A DNA stretch of 6,896 nt from Candidatus Cloacimonadota bacterium (GTDB lineage: Bacteria > Cloacimonadota > Cloacimonadia > Cloacimonadales > WRIO01): NCBI GenBank assembly GCA_023230175.1, contig JALNXV010000196.1, positions 1 to 6,896 on the forward strand. Reading direction: 5' to 3'. The notes beneath the pieces are model-generated. The model had not been told where the DNA came from. It was given only the letters and a program-made list of their open reading frames with translations, and searched no databases. Made by a program: the position numbers and the translations under genes. Positions within the stretch are counted from its first letter, which is position 1; the number at the start of each line of letters is the position of its first letter. Positions 1-6,157 of the stretch are shown piece after piece.

Positions 1-1
1 T

Positions 2-274
2 CCACCTTTTTACAGAGGAGATGTAAACTTTCAAATTTTAAACGAAAAACCTGAACCAATAAAGCATATTTCTGAAGAGTTTAATAATATAATAATGAAA
101 TGTCTGAAGAAGGATTATAAACAAAGGTTTTCATGTTTTGAAGAAGTAGAAAACGGATTAATAAACAAGAATAATTCTACAACATATGGTAAAGTTGTTA
201 ATGAGAGAAAAAACAAAATTTCGACATCATTATTCGAAATAGTTCTTAAAGATATTGAGGATACTCAAAAATAA
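2..274 (+). CDS. Ser/Thr protein kinase, C-terminal end (5' part outside the window)
   Basis: The open frame from the window edge to TAA at 272-274 encodes 90 residues. It starts PPFYRGD and carries IIMKCLKKDYKQRFS at residues 30-44. These match the end of a Hanks-type kinase domain: the G-x-PPF turn of subdomain IX, then the subdomain XI helix with its near-invariant Arg (R42 here) in the pattern CL-x-KD-xx-xRF followed by FEEV. The catalytic lobes lie upstream and are not seen. Such kinases phosphorylate Ser or Thr of partner proteins in the cytoplasm. Residues 55-90 form a polar linker with no recognisable domain. The Sel1 gene begins 5 nt after the stop in the -1 frame. Kinase domains followed by Sel1 repeats in one polypeptide are a known arrangement, so this stop may be a break in one gene. 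The family call is fairly firm; the substrate is unknown. Confidence 0.8.
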   Translation, partial: PPFYRGDVNFQILNEKPEPIKHISEEFNNIIMKCLKKDYKQRFSCFEEVENGLINKNNSTTYGKVVNERKNKISTSLFEIVLKDIEDTQK

Positions 275-279
275 CCAGA

Positions 280-1026
280 TTGTGTGCAGAAAATGGAGAT
301 ATGAAGTCTCAGTACATTCTTGGCATAGTGTATTTATTCGGTAAAGGCGAAGAGCAAGATTTTGAAAAAGCATTTTTGTGGAGTAAGATGGCTGCAGAGC
401 AAGGTAATGAAAAAGCTCAAGCTAGTCTTGGGACAATGTACTATGAGGGTAAAGGTGTTGCTCAGGATTATAAAGAAGCCGTTAAATGGTTTACAATGGC
501 AGCGAAACAAGGAAATGAAATAGTTCAAAATCTTCTTGGGTATATATATTATGAAGGTGAAGGCGTTACTCAAGATTATAAAAAAGCATTTAAATGGTAT
601 AAGCTATCAGCAGAACAAGGAAATTCATCTGCTCAGTTTAACTTGGGCTTAATTTATGAGAATGGTGAAGGAGTAACACAAGATTATAAAGAAGCAATTA
701 AATGGTATAAACTATCAGCAGAACAAGGAAATTCATCTGCTCAGTTTAACTTGGGCTTAATTTATGAGAATGGTGAAGGAGTAACACAAGATTATAAAGA
801 AGCAATTAAATGGTATAAACTATCAGCAGAACAAGGAAATGCAAATGCTCAATTTAAACTAGGTTATTTGTTTGATAATGGTAATGGAGTAACACAGGAT
901 TATTTAGAAGCTAGGAAATGGTATAAACTATCAGGCGAGAAAGGTAAATTTTCAATTGATAATATGGATAAAGCTGGTAAAGGTATCAATCTATTACTTA
1001 AAATATTTAAATTTATTTTTAAATAG
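280..1026 (+). CDS. Sel1-repeat (SLR) protein, probably the C-terminal half of a kinase-Sel1 protein
   Basis: The 248 residues consist of six 36-residue Sel1-like repeats (residues 3-38, 39-74, 75-110, 111-146, 147-182, 183-218) and a 30-residue hydrophobic/basic tail ending KFIFK. Each repeat follows A-E-Q-G-N-x-x-A-Q-x-x-L-G-x-x-Y-x-x-G-x-G-V-x-Q-D-Y-x-x-A-x-x-W-Y. Sel1 repeats are TPR-like helical pairs forming protein-binding scaffolds. Repeats 4 and 5 are identical in protein and DNA. There is no signal peptide. The start is doubtful: TTG at 280 has no good ribosome site, and ATG at 301 has GGAG only 2 nt upstream and would cut into repeat 1. The frame is open back to TGA at 256-258, overlapping the kinase end. 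The lack of a convincing start, and repeat 1 beginning exactly at the junction, favour a fused kinase-Sel1 gene interrupted at A267-A271. It ends with TAG. Confidence 0.85.
   Translation: MCAENGDMKSQYILGIVYLFGKGEEQDFEKAFLWSKMAAEQGNEKAQASLGTMYYEGKGVAQDYKEAVKWFTMAAKQGNEIVQNLLGYIYYEGEGVTQDYKKAFKWYKLSAEQGNSSAQFNLGLIYENGEGVTQDYKEAIKWYKLSAEQGNSSAQFNLGLIYENGEGVTQDYKEAIKWYKLSAEQGNANAQFKLGYLFDNGNGVTQDYLEARKWYKLSGEKGKFSIDNMDKAGKGINLLLKIFKFIFK
604..840 (+). repeat. Perfect 108-bp tandem duplication inside the Sel1 gene
   Basis: Positions 604-732 are identical to 712-840 (129 consecutive matches at a period of 108 bp). Two complete identical units lie at 610-717 and 718-825, each encoding one 36-residue Sel1 repeat (repeats 4 and 5). 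The other repeats differ at many synonymous sites, so this copy event is recent. It keeps the frame, since 108 is 36 codons. Confidence 0.97.
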
Positions 1027-1373
1027 TTTTCAGGAGTTCCCTAATATTAATCGTGGTTTAATTAGATTTTTATATTAAAATGATTAACTTTGAATTTCAC
1101 TTTAAAAAATGTAATTTAATTTGACGAGTTCTCAAAGAAAATTTTAGTCTAAAGTACTGTATTTTTTCCTAAAAAACCAATGTAGATCACTCAATATATC
1201 AAATATTTAATAATTCTAAAAAATCTTGAAATTAATCATAGTATACTTAAGTTTTGATATTCTCATTTTATGCAAACACGATATTTTTAAAAGATTGTGA
1301 AGATTTTTCCTTCAATAAAAATAAATAATGTAACATCTGAAAATTAGATATAATTATAATTATCCATAAGTGC
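1027..1373. other. Gene-poor AT-rich stretch between the Sel1 gene and the peptidase terminator
   Basis: All six frames are broken by frequent TAA and TGA, and no frame is convincingly open even if TAG is read as sense. No tRNA-like or strong GC hairpin is seen before 1374. The only notable content is a pair of short stretches (1140-1155 and 1191-1201) that match, in the same order, parts of the peptidase gene at 1666-1681 and 1691-1701. That could be a decayed copy. No terminator directly after the Sel1 stop is visible. Confidence 0.6.
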
Positions 1374-1409
1374 AGGGAGTTCTTTAATCTTAGAACTCCC
1401 TTATTTTTA
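1374..1409 (+). terminator. Intrinsic terminator hairpin
   Basis: A perfect 10-bp stem pairs AGGGAGTTCT (1374-1383) with AGAACTCCCT (1392-1401) around an 8-nt loop and is followed by TTATTTTTA on the plus strand. The T-rich side makes it a plus-strand terminator, perhaps ending the kinase/Sel1 transcript about 350 nt late. It also lies only 45 nt beyond the minus-strand peptidase stop. It may protect that end too, although the minus side has no T-tract. Confidence 0.7.
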
Positions 1410-1445
1410 GATTAACTATTAATTATAAATTTCAAAGACTTCTCT

Positions 1446-2171
1446 TTAATAATTTAACGGATAGTCCTTATAGCCAAGATGATTGATTAAATCTATAACC
1501 GTATTGGGTAGATTTAGTAAGTATTCATATTCGCAGTATTCGCTTGTTGTATGTTCGTAATGATATCCTGCGGAAATGTTTATACTACTGACTTTAGCGC
1601 ATGCAGAAAGGTATTTAACATCTGTACTTGTTCCCGGCACAACTCTGTATGGATGAAAATCTTCTAATTTTAGTCTAAAGTTCTGATTCATCAATATATC
1701 ATAAGTTGAATAATAGGCTAAATCTTTAGTTCCTCTTCTATCAATCTGAACATAATAAGAAATATTTTCCTTTAGAAATGGATGATATTGAACTACTAAA
1801 TTTCTTGCACCAACACAACCTTTTTCTTCATTCCATGTAAAGATAAATCCAAGTTTATCGTGATATTGCTCATATAGTTCAAGCATTGTCCAAACACCGT
1901 TTCTATCATCAGCACCTAAAATACAACGATAACCATTTTTATCATAAGCCTCATATTTTTTATTGTTTACTAAAACAACTTCATAAGGTGTTACATCGTA
2001 TTTTGTATCAAGATGAGCAACAAGATATGGAGCTTTTTGCTTTGGTGCTGATATAATAAAAAATGATTCTATTGAAATTATTTCTTCATTAAATTGACTG
2101 ATATAGTCGATTACATAGTCGTGAAGCTCCTGTTGAGTTAGAGTATAGATTTTTTCAATGTCGTGTTTCAT
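1446..2171 (-). CDS. Single-domain M20/M28-type zinc metallopeptidase
   Basis: The 241-residue protein has the metal-site order of clan MH di-zinc aminopeptidases and carboxypeptidases. LVAHLDT gives H53 and D55, GADDRNGV gives the bridging D88, and TWNEEKG gives the catalytic E115 and zinc ligand E116. QIDRRG gives D144, and YHYEHTTSE gives the last histidine (H204 or H207). These enzymes remove single residues from peptides or hydrolyse related amide bonds. Typical M20 proteins are 350-450 residues because of an inserted dimerisation domain. Here the stretch between E116 and the last His is only about 90 residues, so that lid is absent. There is no signal peptide, so it is probably cytoplasmic. 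The ATG at 2169-2171 has AAAGGA 7 nt upstream. The gene is transcribed in the same direction as the 745-residue gene, 248 nt downstream of it. The substrate is unknown; a non-peptide amidohydrolase role remains possible. Confidence 0.82.
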   Translation of the reverse strand: MKHDIEKIYTLTQQELHDYVIDYISQFNEEIISIESFFIISAPKQKAPYLVAHLDTKYDVTPYEVVLVNNKKYEAYDKNGYRCILGADDRNGVWTMLELYEQYHDKLGFIFTWNEEKGCVGARNLVVQYHPFLKENISYYVQIDRRGTKDLAYYSTYDILMNQNFRLKLEDFHPYRVVPGTSTDVKYLSACAKVSSINISAGYHYEHTTSEYCEYEYLLNLPNTVIDLINHLGYKDYPLNY

Positions 2172-2205
2172 TGGTTTTTCCTTTCTTTTTTTAGGTAATC
2201 TTTAA

Positions 2206-2252
2206 GGGACCTCCAGGAGGGAAAATTCCCTCTTGGAGCTCACCTGTTTTTT
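2206..2252 (+). terminator. Strong GC-rich hairpin with a plus-strand T-tract in the peptidase leader
   Basis: CTCCAGGAGGGAA (2211-2223) pairs with TTCCCTCTTGGAG (2226-2238): 13 pairs with one G-T wobble and a very tight loop. Imperfect pairing continues outward through 2206-2210 and 2239-2244. It is followed by T6 at 2247-2252. This is a textbook intrinsic terminator for plus-strand transcription, yet no plus-strand gene precedes it. Read on the minus strand it forms a hairpin about 30 nt upstream of the peptidase ribosome site, without a T-tract. It could therefore be a leader structure or block antisense transcription. Confidence 0.6.
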
Positions 2253-2419
2253 CTTTGTATTTCCGTTTGGTTTCTTTGAGATTTGTTTACGAATTTTAAT
2301 GCAATTGTAGTGTATTTGATATTTTGTATTATCTTAATACTTACTAAGTTTTAACTATGACTTATTTTTTTCATATCATCTGCGTTAGTGTGTTTTACGC
2401 AAATTTATTTAACTCCTGT

Positions 2420-4657
2420 TTAGAACTCCCTTAATAGATAAGATTTCCCTTTATAGCCTTCTTTGTCATGATAAGTTGAATAAATTTCGTTTTTGATAGT
2501 ATGTTTATCTGCCATTGTATTCAGGATGTATTCATCTGTTTGATTTGCTATTTTACCTGTGGAAATATATTTAGGAGTCAACTCATCTTTAAAATAAATA
2601 CTATGATAAAAGGCATTATCATAATCTTTACTATCTAAAAGAAGAAATTTTGGTCTTACATTATTAGATAAGTAAAGAGCTTGATAAGTAGCTAATGGAT
2701 CGGCATTTATAAGTAAAGCAGAGTATTTTTTACTGTTCTTTTTTAAAATTATCCATCTTACGAAATTTTGACTTACTCTTGTTTTTTCTTTTTTTATGTC
2801 GTGATTAAAGATTTTTACATTCCAGTAATCAATATCTAAATCATCAAAGTTAAGATATACATCATTTATAATTTCAAAGTCTTTTAATTGGTTATTAAAT
2901 AATTTTTCAACAGGAATTTCTGTAATTGAGTTATTAGTATTACAAGCTATAAAACTATATGTATAATCACAAAAATCTGCAGGGAAATTAAAACTTGTAA
3001 AGAATAATGAATCTTTTAAAACTTTTTTTAGATTAAATGTAAAGTCTTCTTTAAGTAACCAGTTAGGCATTACCTGTAATTCAGGTCTTGAAATATTTCT
3101 TACATATCTAAAATAATATGCATTAGTTTCTTCTGCTGTTTCCTCTTCATTTGAAACATAAAGACCGTCCCAAAGAAATTGTTTTTTATCTAAATTTTTT
3201 AATCCATATTTATGGATTGAATAATCATTATCCTTTGTGATATAAGCCCATTCAATAAGTGAAGGAAGCCTGTAACCATCAGCATTAGCATCAAAGTCAA
3301 TCTTGTCATTTATATTCCAGTTATTAGGATTAACATCTGAATCAACAGAATAACAAGGTTTTAAATCATCAGCCATACTTTTCATATTTAGATATTTAAC
3401 TGCATCAAACCAAGTGATTTCTGTCTCATTTGAACAGTTTAATATTTCTGATAAATCCTTTTTAGAAATAACATCTTTTTTCACATACATAGATTTAATG
3501 TAAACTTTTTGACTCGTCATTGTGTCTTCATCGCCGTAATTATCTCCAAGATAATTAAAATCATCACCCTCTATATATGTTTCATCAGAAAAATTAAAAC
3601 TAAATAAAAGGTCAATGTGCTTTTTTGAATATAATATATTATTTTCAAAGTAAAATGATTTTAGGTTTAAGATATGCTTTCTTCTTTCATAATGATAGGC
3701 ACTGTCAATATCATCTATCTGATCAGATAAAAGTAATTTTTTAAACTCAACTTCAAGTCTTTTCATTAGATATTCAATAGAGAAATTATAGCCGTCATTA
3801 CTAAAAAATAAGTCAATTATCTCGTGAATCTTGTCAAATTCAGGTCTTAACTCATAATTAATTATTTCTTTTAAATCCTTATACTTTTTATAAATCATTT
3901 TAATAGCGTTAAATTCATTTACTGAATGATCATAAGTAATTTTCATATTTTCAGGACAAAAATGTTTTTGTAGTGTGTTTAAAAGTTTTTCATCATCTAT
4001 AAAATAATCATAAATAAAATCAGCTAAATAAACAAACTTGTCAAAGATAATGTCGTGAAACCAAATACCCTCAAAGTTGATTTCAGTTGCTTTAACTGAA
4101 TAAAAATTACATATACTCATGGCTTCATGAAAATCATCAATTGCATTATATTGACTATCTGTTGTTGTTATGATTTTACTATATCTTTCAGGTGATTGCA
4201 TAACTTTGTAAAAGCCTTGCAAATAATAAGCTTCAGCATAATCTTTTACCATGTCTAATGCTTTATTGGTAAAGGATATAGCATTAATAAAATCATTTTC
4301 TCGATAACACTTCCAACTCTTGATGAGATAAACTGATGCTAAATAATTTTTGTTGATATTGTCTTCTTTTTCTAATGAGTCAATATAGTCATCCTCTGTT
4401 ATTGTTGAAATTAATTCTGATTGTTCTTTTTCAAAAGATTCCCAATGCAAATAAACAGGCAACATATCATCTTTAAAATCATTATAAAGTTTCTTTATAA
4501 ATGGTTTGAAATTATAGGTTTCATCGTCAATTTGAATAATTAAACCTAATCTTTTCATCTTTAAAGAATTAAGAATTCTTTCATTTCCATTAACCTTAAA
4601 ACTCTGCCATACATTAATATGGTCTTTAAATACCTCGTTGAAATTGACTTTTTGCAT
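2420..4657 (-). CDS. TPR-like/SUMF1-like (FGE-sulfatase fold) protein of unknown function
   Basis: The 745-residue protein has no signal peptide or membrane segment. Residues 105-152 look like one or two TPR-type helical pairs (SWKCYRENDFINAISFTNKALD, then AEAYYLQG). Residues 160-380 are helical and acidic, without a known motif. Residues 384-525 resemble the formylglycine-generating-enzyme fold: ITWFDAVKYLN (414-424) fits the family's VSW-x-DA-x-x-YC block, and ADGYRLPSLIEWAY (459-472) fits DGYRLPTEAEWE. Family members oxidise a sulfatase cysteine or act as binding scaffolds. The late GNVWEW motif and the catalytic cysteine pair are not evident, so enzymatic activity is unlikely. Residues 526-745 are unrecognised; a possible alpha/beta core lies at YSALLINADPLA (645-656) and KFLLLDSKD (670-678). 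ATG at 4655-4657 has AAAGGAGA 5 nt upstream. It is divergent from the 310-residue gene, with its own promoter at 4896-4923 and a long leader. Confidence 0.7.
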   Translation of the reverse strand: MQKVNFNEVFKDHINVWQSFKVNGNERILNSLKMKRLGLIIQIDDETYNFKPFIKKLYNDFKDDMLPVYLHWESFEKEQSELISTITEDDYIDSLEKEDNINKNYLASVYLIKSWKCYRENDFINAISFTNKALDMVKDYAEAYYLQGFYKVMQSPERYSKIITTTDSQYNAIDDFHEAMSICNFYSVKATEINFEGIWFHDIIFDKFVYLADFIYDYFIDDEKLLNTLQKHFCPENMKITYDHSVNEFNAIKMIYKKYKDLKEIINYELRPEFDKIHEIIDLFFSNDGYNFSIEYLMKRLEVEFKKLLLSDQIDDIDSAYHYERRKHILNLKSFYFENNILYSKKHIDLLFSFNFSDETYIEGDDFNYLGDNYGDEDTMTSQKVYIKSMYVKKDVISKKDLSEILNCSNETEITWFDAVKYLNMKSMADDLKPCYSVDSDVNPNNWNINDKIDFDANADGYRLPSLIEWAYITKDNDYSIHKYGLKNLDKKQFLWDGLYVSNEEETAEETNAYYFRYVRNISRPELQVMPNWLLKEDFTFNLKKVLKDSLFFTSFNFPADFCDYTYSFIACNTNNSITEIPVEKLFNNQLKDFEIINDVYLNFDDLDIDYWNVKIFNHDIKKEKTRVSQNFVRWIILKKNSKKYSALLINADPLATYQALYLSNNVRPKFLLLDSKDYDNAFYHSIYFKDELTPKYISTGKIANQTDEYILNTMADKHTIKNEIYSTYHDKEGYKGKSYLLREF

Positions 4658-4895
4658 ACAATTCTCCTTTGTTAAATTTTGTGATTAAAACATTGTGGTA
4701 ATGAAAAATAGATACTTGCAAGCATTATTGCCTTTTTTTAAAAACATTCAGTCATAACAACTACATCCTTAAAATTTCTGAAAGGAATGCTTGTGAAACA
4801 AAATATTGTTTTTAATCAGCAACAATTGTGGCGAGATTTTGTTTTTAATACTTATTTGACTTTTTTGTAAGCAGGGGAAAATACAATATAATTAT
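4658..4895 (-). other. Long (about 230 nt) leader of the 745-residue gene
   Basis: Between the minus-strand promoter and ATG at 4657 lies a leader without a credible gene. It contains an 8-bp inverted pair (CAAGCATT at 4719-4726 and AATGCTTG at 4786-4793) enclosing about 60 nt. It also has an 11-nt direct repeat (TTGTTTTTAAT at 4806-4816 and 4839-4849, period 33) and the palindrome ACAATTGT (4822-4829) between the two copies. These could be a folded leader or operator sites. No known riboswitch class was recognised. Confidence 0.4.
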
Positions 4896-4923
4896 AGTAT
4901 AACATCGTTTTTCTAAAAGTCAA
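4896..4923 (-). promoter_or_regulatory. Sigma-70-type promoter of the 745-residue gene
   Basis: On the minus strand, TTGACT (4918-4923) is followed after 16 bp by TATACT (4896-4901). A TGT immediately upstream of the -10 box makes it an extended -10. The predicted start is near 4889. It is the mirror of the plus-strand promoter 21 bp away, and both share TTGAC, a 16-bp spacer and TGT before the -10 box. Confidence 0.7.
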
Positions 4924-4944
4924 GTTATTTTTTTATTTTTTTTC

Positions 4945-4972
4945 TTGACAATTGATTTTTTGGTGTTATAAT
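4945..4972 (+). promoter_or_regulatory. Consensus sigma-70-type promoter of the 310-residue gene
   Basis: TTGACA (4945-4950) and TATAAT (4967-4972) are both exact consensus boxes, separated by 16 bp. A TGT extended -10 element (4964-4966) adjoins the -10 box. A second overlapping TATAAT sits at 4972-4977 with a poor 21-bp spacing. The predicted start is near 4979, giving a leader of about 75 nt. This is an unusually strong promoter for a gene of unknown role, which suggests high expression or control by a repressor. Confidence 0.85.
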
Positions 4973-4978
4973 ATAATC

Positions 4979-5054
4979 GTAAGTAAGTAAATAGATAAAA
5001 AAATATGCTTCGGGAAAAATGCGTACACAAAAAAATAAGCATTAGGAGTTAAAA
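4979..5054 (+). other. Leader of the 310-residue gene with a possible weak hairpin before its ribosome site
   Basis: ATGCTT (5005-5010) can pair with AAGCAT (5037-5042), placing a stem next to the Shine-Dalgarno sequence AGGAG (5044-5048). AGGAG is 6 nt from the ATG at 5055. The stem is only 6 bp with a 26-nt A-rich loop, so its effect on translation is uncertain. Confidence 0.3.
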
Positions 5055-5987
5055 ATGTATTATGACAATCGTGTACGAAGTAATAGGGATATTCACAGAA
5101 ATAACCTTATGCAACGCAGTTATATAGAACAAAAAAGAGAAAAGTCAAAGTTTGAAAAAGCTGTTTTTAGCTTTACTCATAATATGGATAAAAATCTATT
5201 AGAAGATAAATATAATGACTTTGAAAAAGGAGTTTTATTTTATCCTTGCTGTAGTACTGATTTGATTTCTCCAATTAAATATTTTTCTCATTTAGTCAAA
5301 GAATTTTGGTTTGTTGATAAATACCGATATCATAATAATGAAAGACACTTTCGAAGATGCAGGAAACAAGACTACTATCTTTTTTTAGACCAAAAAATTG
5401 ACTACTATAATTCAATATTTGACATTGTTCCTGCTCTTAGAAGAGAATATAGAAGACTAAGCTATAAATTGTGGATTCCTTCTTTAACTGTATTTGATGA
5501 GAATCATAAATATGGATTGAACTATCCTCAAGAATACATGAGTTACCATTGGTCAAGCCCGATTGTGTTTACAGAAATCTTAGAACATAAAATTACAGGA
5601 AATATTATTACTACCAACCTAAGAAGCGGAGATGCAATTGCATCACTATATAAAGATGATTTTAAAAAGATAAGTGTCTTTTTTTATAGAGGGGATAGTG
5701 ATGGAGAAGGTGGTAGCGGACTAAAGTGGTTTTTGAAAGACAAGTTTAAAATAATTGTCGAAAAAATGATTAATGGGGGGTTAATTGTTACCGATGGCTC
5801 TAATCAAAGAACAAATGGCTCAATAACTAAACCACTTCTTGATGGTTGGTCAAAAAGTCGAAAAGAAAAACCTGCTATCACTGAATTAGACTTTGATATA
5901 AACAAAAAATATTACAAATTAAAGTGGGTCGGATACATCGATAAAAAATATGGAGAAACATTAGTGTGGCAATTATTCAAGAAATAG
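5055..5987 (+). CDS. Uncharacterised protein, Rossmann-like N-terminus, with GDSDGEGGSG motif
   Basis: The 310-residue cytoplasmic protein lacks a signal peptide or membrane segment. After a basic, helical N-terminal tail (residues 1-35), residues 59-90 read GVLFYPCCSTDLISPIKYF and then EFWFVDKY. The layout (beta strand, small loop with T-D, helix, second strand ending in D88) resembles motif I and II of class I S-adenosylmethionine methyltransferases, although the glycine-rich loop is replaced by CCST. Residues 209-225 form a striking block, FFYRGDSDGEGGSGLKW. Residues 239-250 read INGGLIVTDGSN, which looks like a further core strand and loop. I do not know a named family with these motifs. 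The start is supported by AGGAG 6 nt upstream and a consensus promoter. It is divergent from the SUMF1-like gene and ends in TAG. A nucleotide-binding or methyltransferase-like enzyme is an inference only. Confidence 0.75.
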   Translation: MYYDNRVRSNRDIHRNNLMQRSYIEQKREKSKFEKAVFSFTHNMDKNLLEDKYNDFEKGVLFYPCCSTDLISPIKYFSHLVKEFWFVDKYRYHNNERHFRRCRKQDYYLFLDQKIDYYNSIFDIVPALRREYRRLSYKLWIPSLTVFDENHKYGLNYPQEYMSYHWSSPIVFTEILEHKITGNIITTNLRSGDAIASLYKDDFKKISVFFYRGDSDGEGGSGLKWFLKDKFKIIVEKMINGGLIVTDGSNQRTNGSITKPLLDGWSKSRKEKPAITELDFDINKKYYKLKWVGYIDKKYGETLVWQLFKK

Positions 5988-6002
5988 AAAATGTTTAAAA
6001 TC

Positions 6003-6046
6003 AGACGATTAAAGCTATTTTATGCCTCAAGACGACTAATGCTATT
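6003..6046 (+). repeat. Imperfect 17-nt direct repeat after the 310-residue gene
   Basis: AGACGATTAAAGCTATT (6003-6019) recurs as AGACGACTAATGCTATT (6030-6046), 15 of 17 bases alike with a period of 27. A second small tandem pair, GTGCCTTGTA and GTGCCTTATA, lies at 6061-6080. The cluster of short repeats marks the border between the standard-code gene and the recoded segment, but no attachment site can be named. Confidence 0.5.
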
Positions 6047-6059
6047 GCTTTAATTTTTT
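6008..6059 (+). terminator. Possible weak terminator of the 310-residue gene
   Basis: ATTAAAGC (6008-6015) pairs with GCTTTAAT (6047-6054), and TTTTT follows. The stem is AT-rich and the loop is 31 nt, so it would be weak. The much stronger hairpin at 6118-6151 probably does the main work. Confidence 0.35.
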
Positions 6060-6117
6060 CGTGCCTTGTAGTGCCTTATATAAATGATTTTTGGCATTTA
6101 AAAGCTGTAGATATAAG

Positions 6118-6153
6118 AAAAGGCAGTACTGTTTTAATGATACTGCCTTTTTT
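6118..6153. terminator. Strong bidirectional intrinsic terminator between convergent genes
   Basis: An 11-bp perfect stem pairs AAAAGGCAGTA (6118-6128) with TACTGCCTTTT (6141-6151) around a 12-nt loop. On the plus strand it ends in six T (6148-6153). On the minus strand the stem's own TTTT is followed by CTTATAT. It lies 7 nt beyond the TAA of the amber-recoded minus-strand gene and about 130 nt beyond the 310-residue gene, so it fits as the shared end of both. Confidence 0.85.
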
Positions 6154-6157
6154 ATGT

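Noticed and set aside
334..573. 79-residue minus-strand open frame inside the Sel1 gene
   Set aside because: It is the antisense shadow of the repeat array; its composition mirrors the repeats and it has no ribosome site.
1024..1044. Readthrough of the Sel1 gene TAG to a TAA five codons on
   Set aside because: Too short to be evidence, and no internal TAG occurs in this gene.
2384..2404. Small inverted repeat TGCGT/ACGCA before AATTTATTT
   Set aside because: Only 5 bp of stem with an 11-nt loop; too weak to call a terminator.
4738..4755. Five-codon leader peptide (MTECF) in the leader of the 745-residue gene
   Set aside because: Short frames like this arise by chance, and no attenuator hairpin pair is seen with it.
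4856..4892. Second plus-strand promoter, TTGACT or TTGTAA upstream of TATAAT at 4887-4892
   Set aside because: Spacing is wrong for TTGACT (25 bp), TTGTAA is a poor -35 box, and the consensus promoter at 4945-4972 is closer to the gene and far better.
5985..6053. Readthrough of the TAG ending the 310-residue gene, giving 22 more codons up to TAA at 6051-6053
   Set aside because: The frame is open but short, and the 310 codons before it contain no TAG, so TAG is most simply a true stop here.
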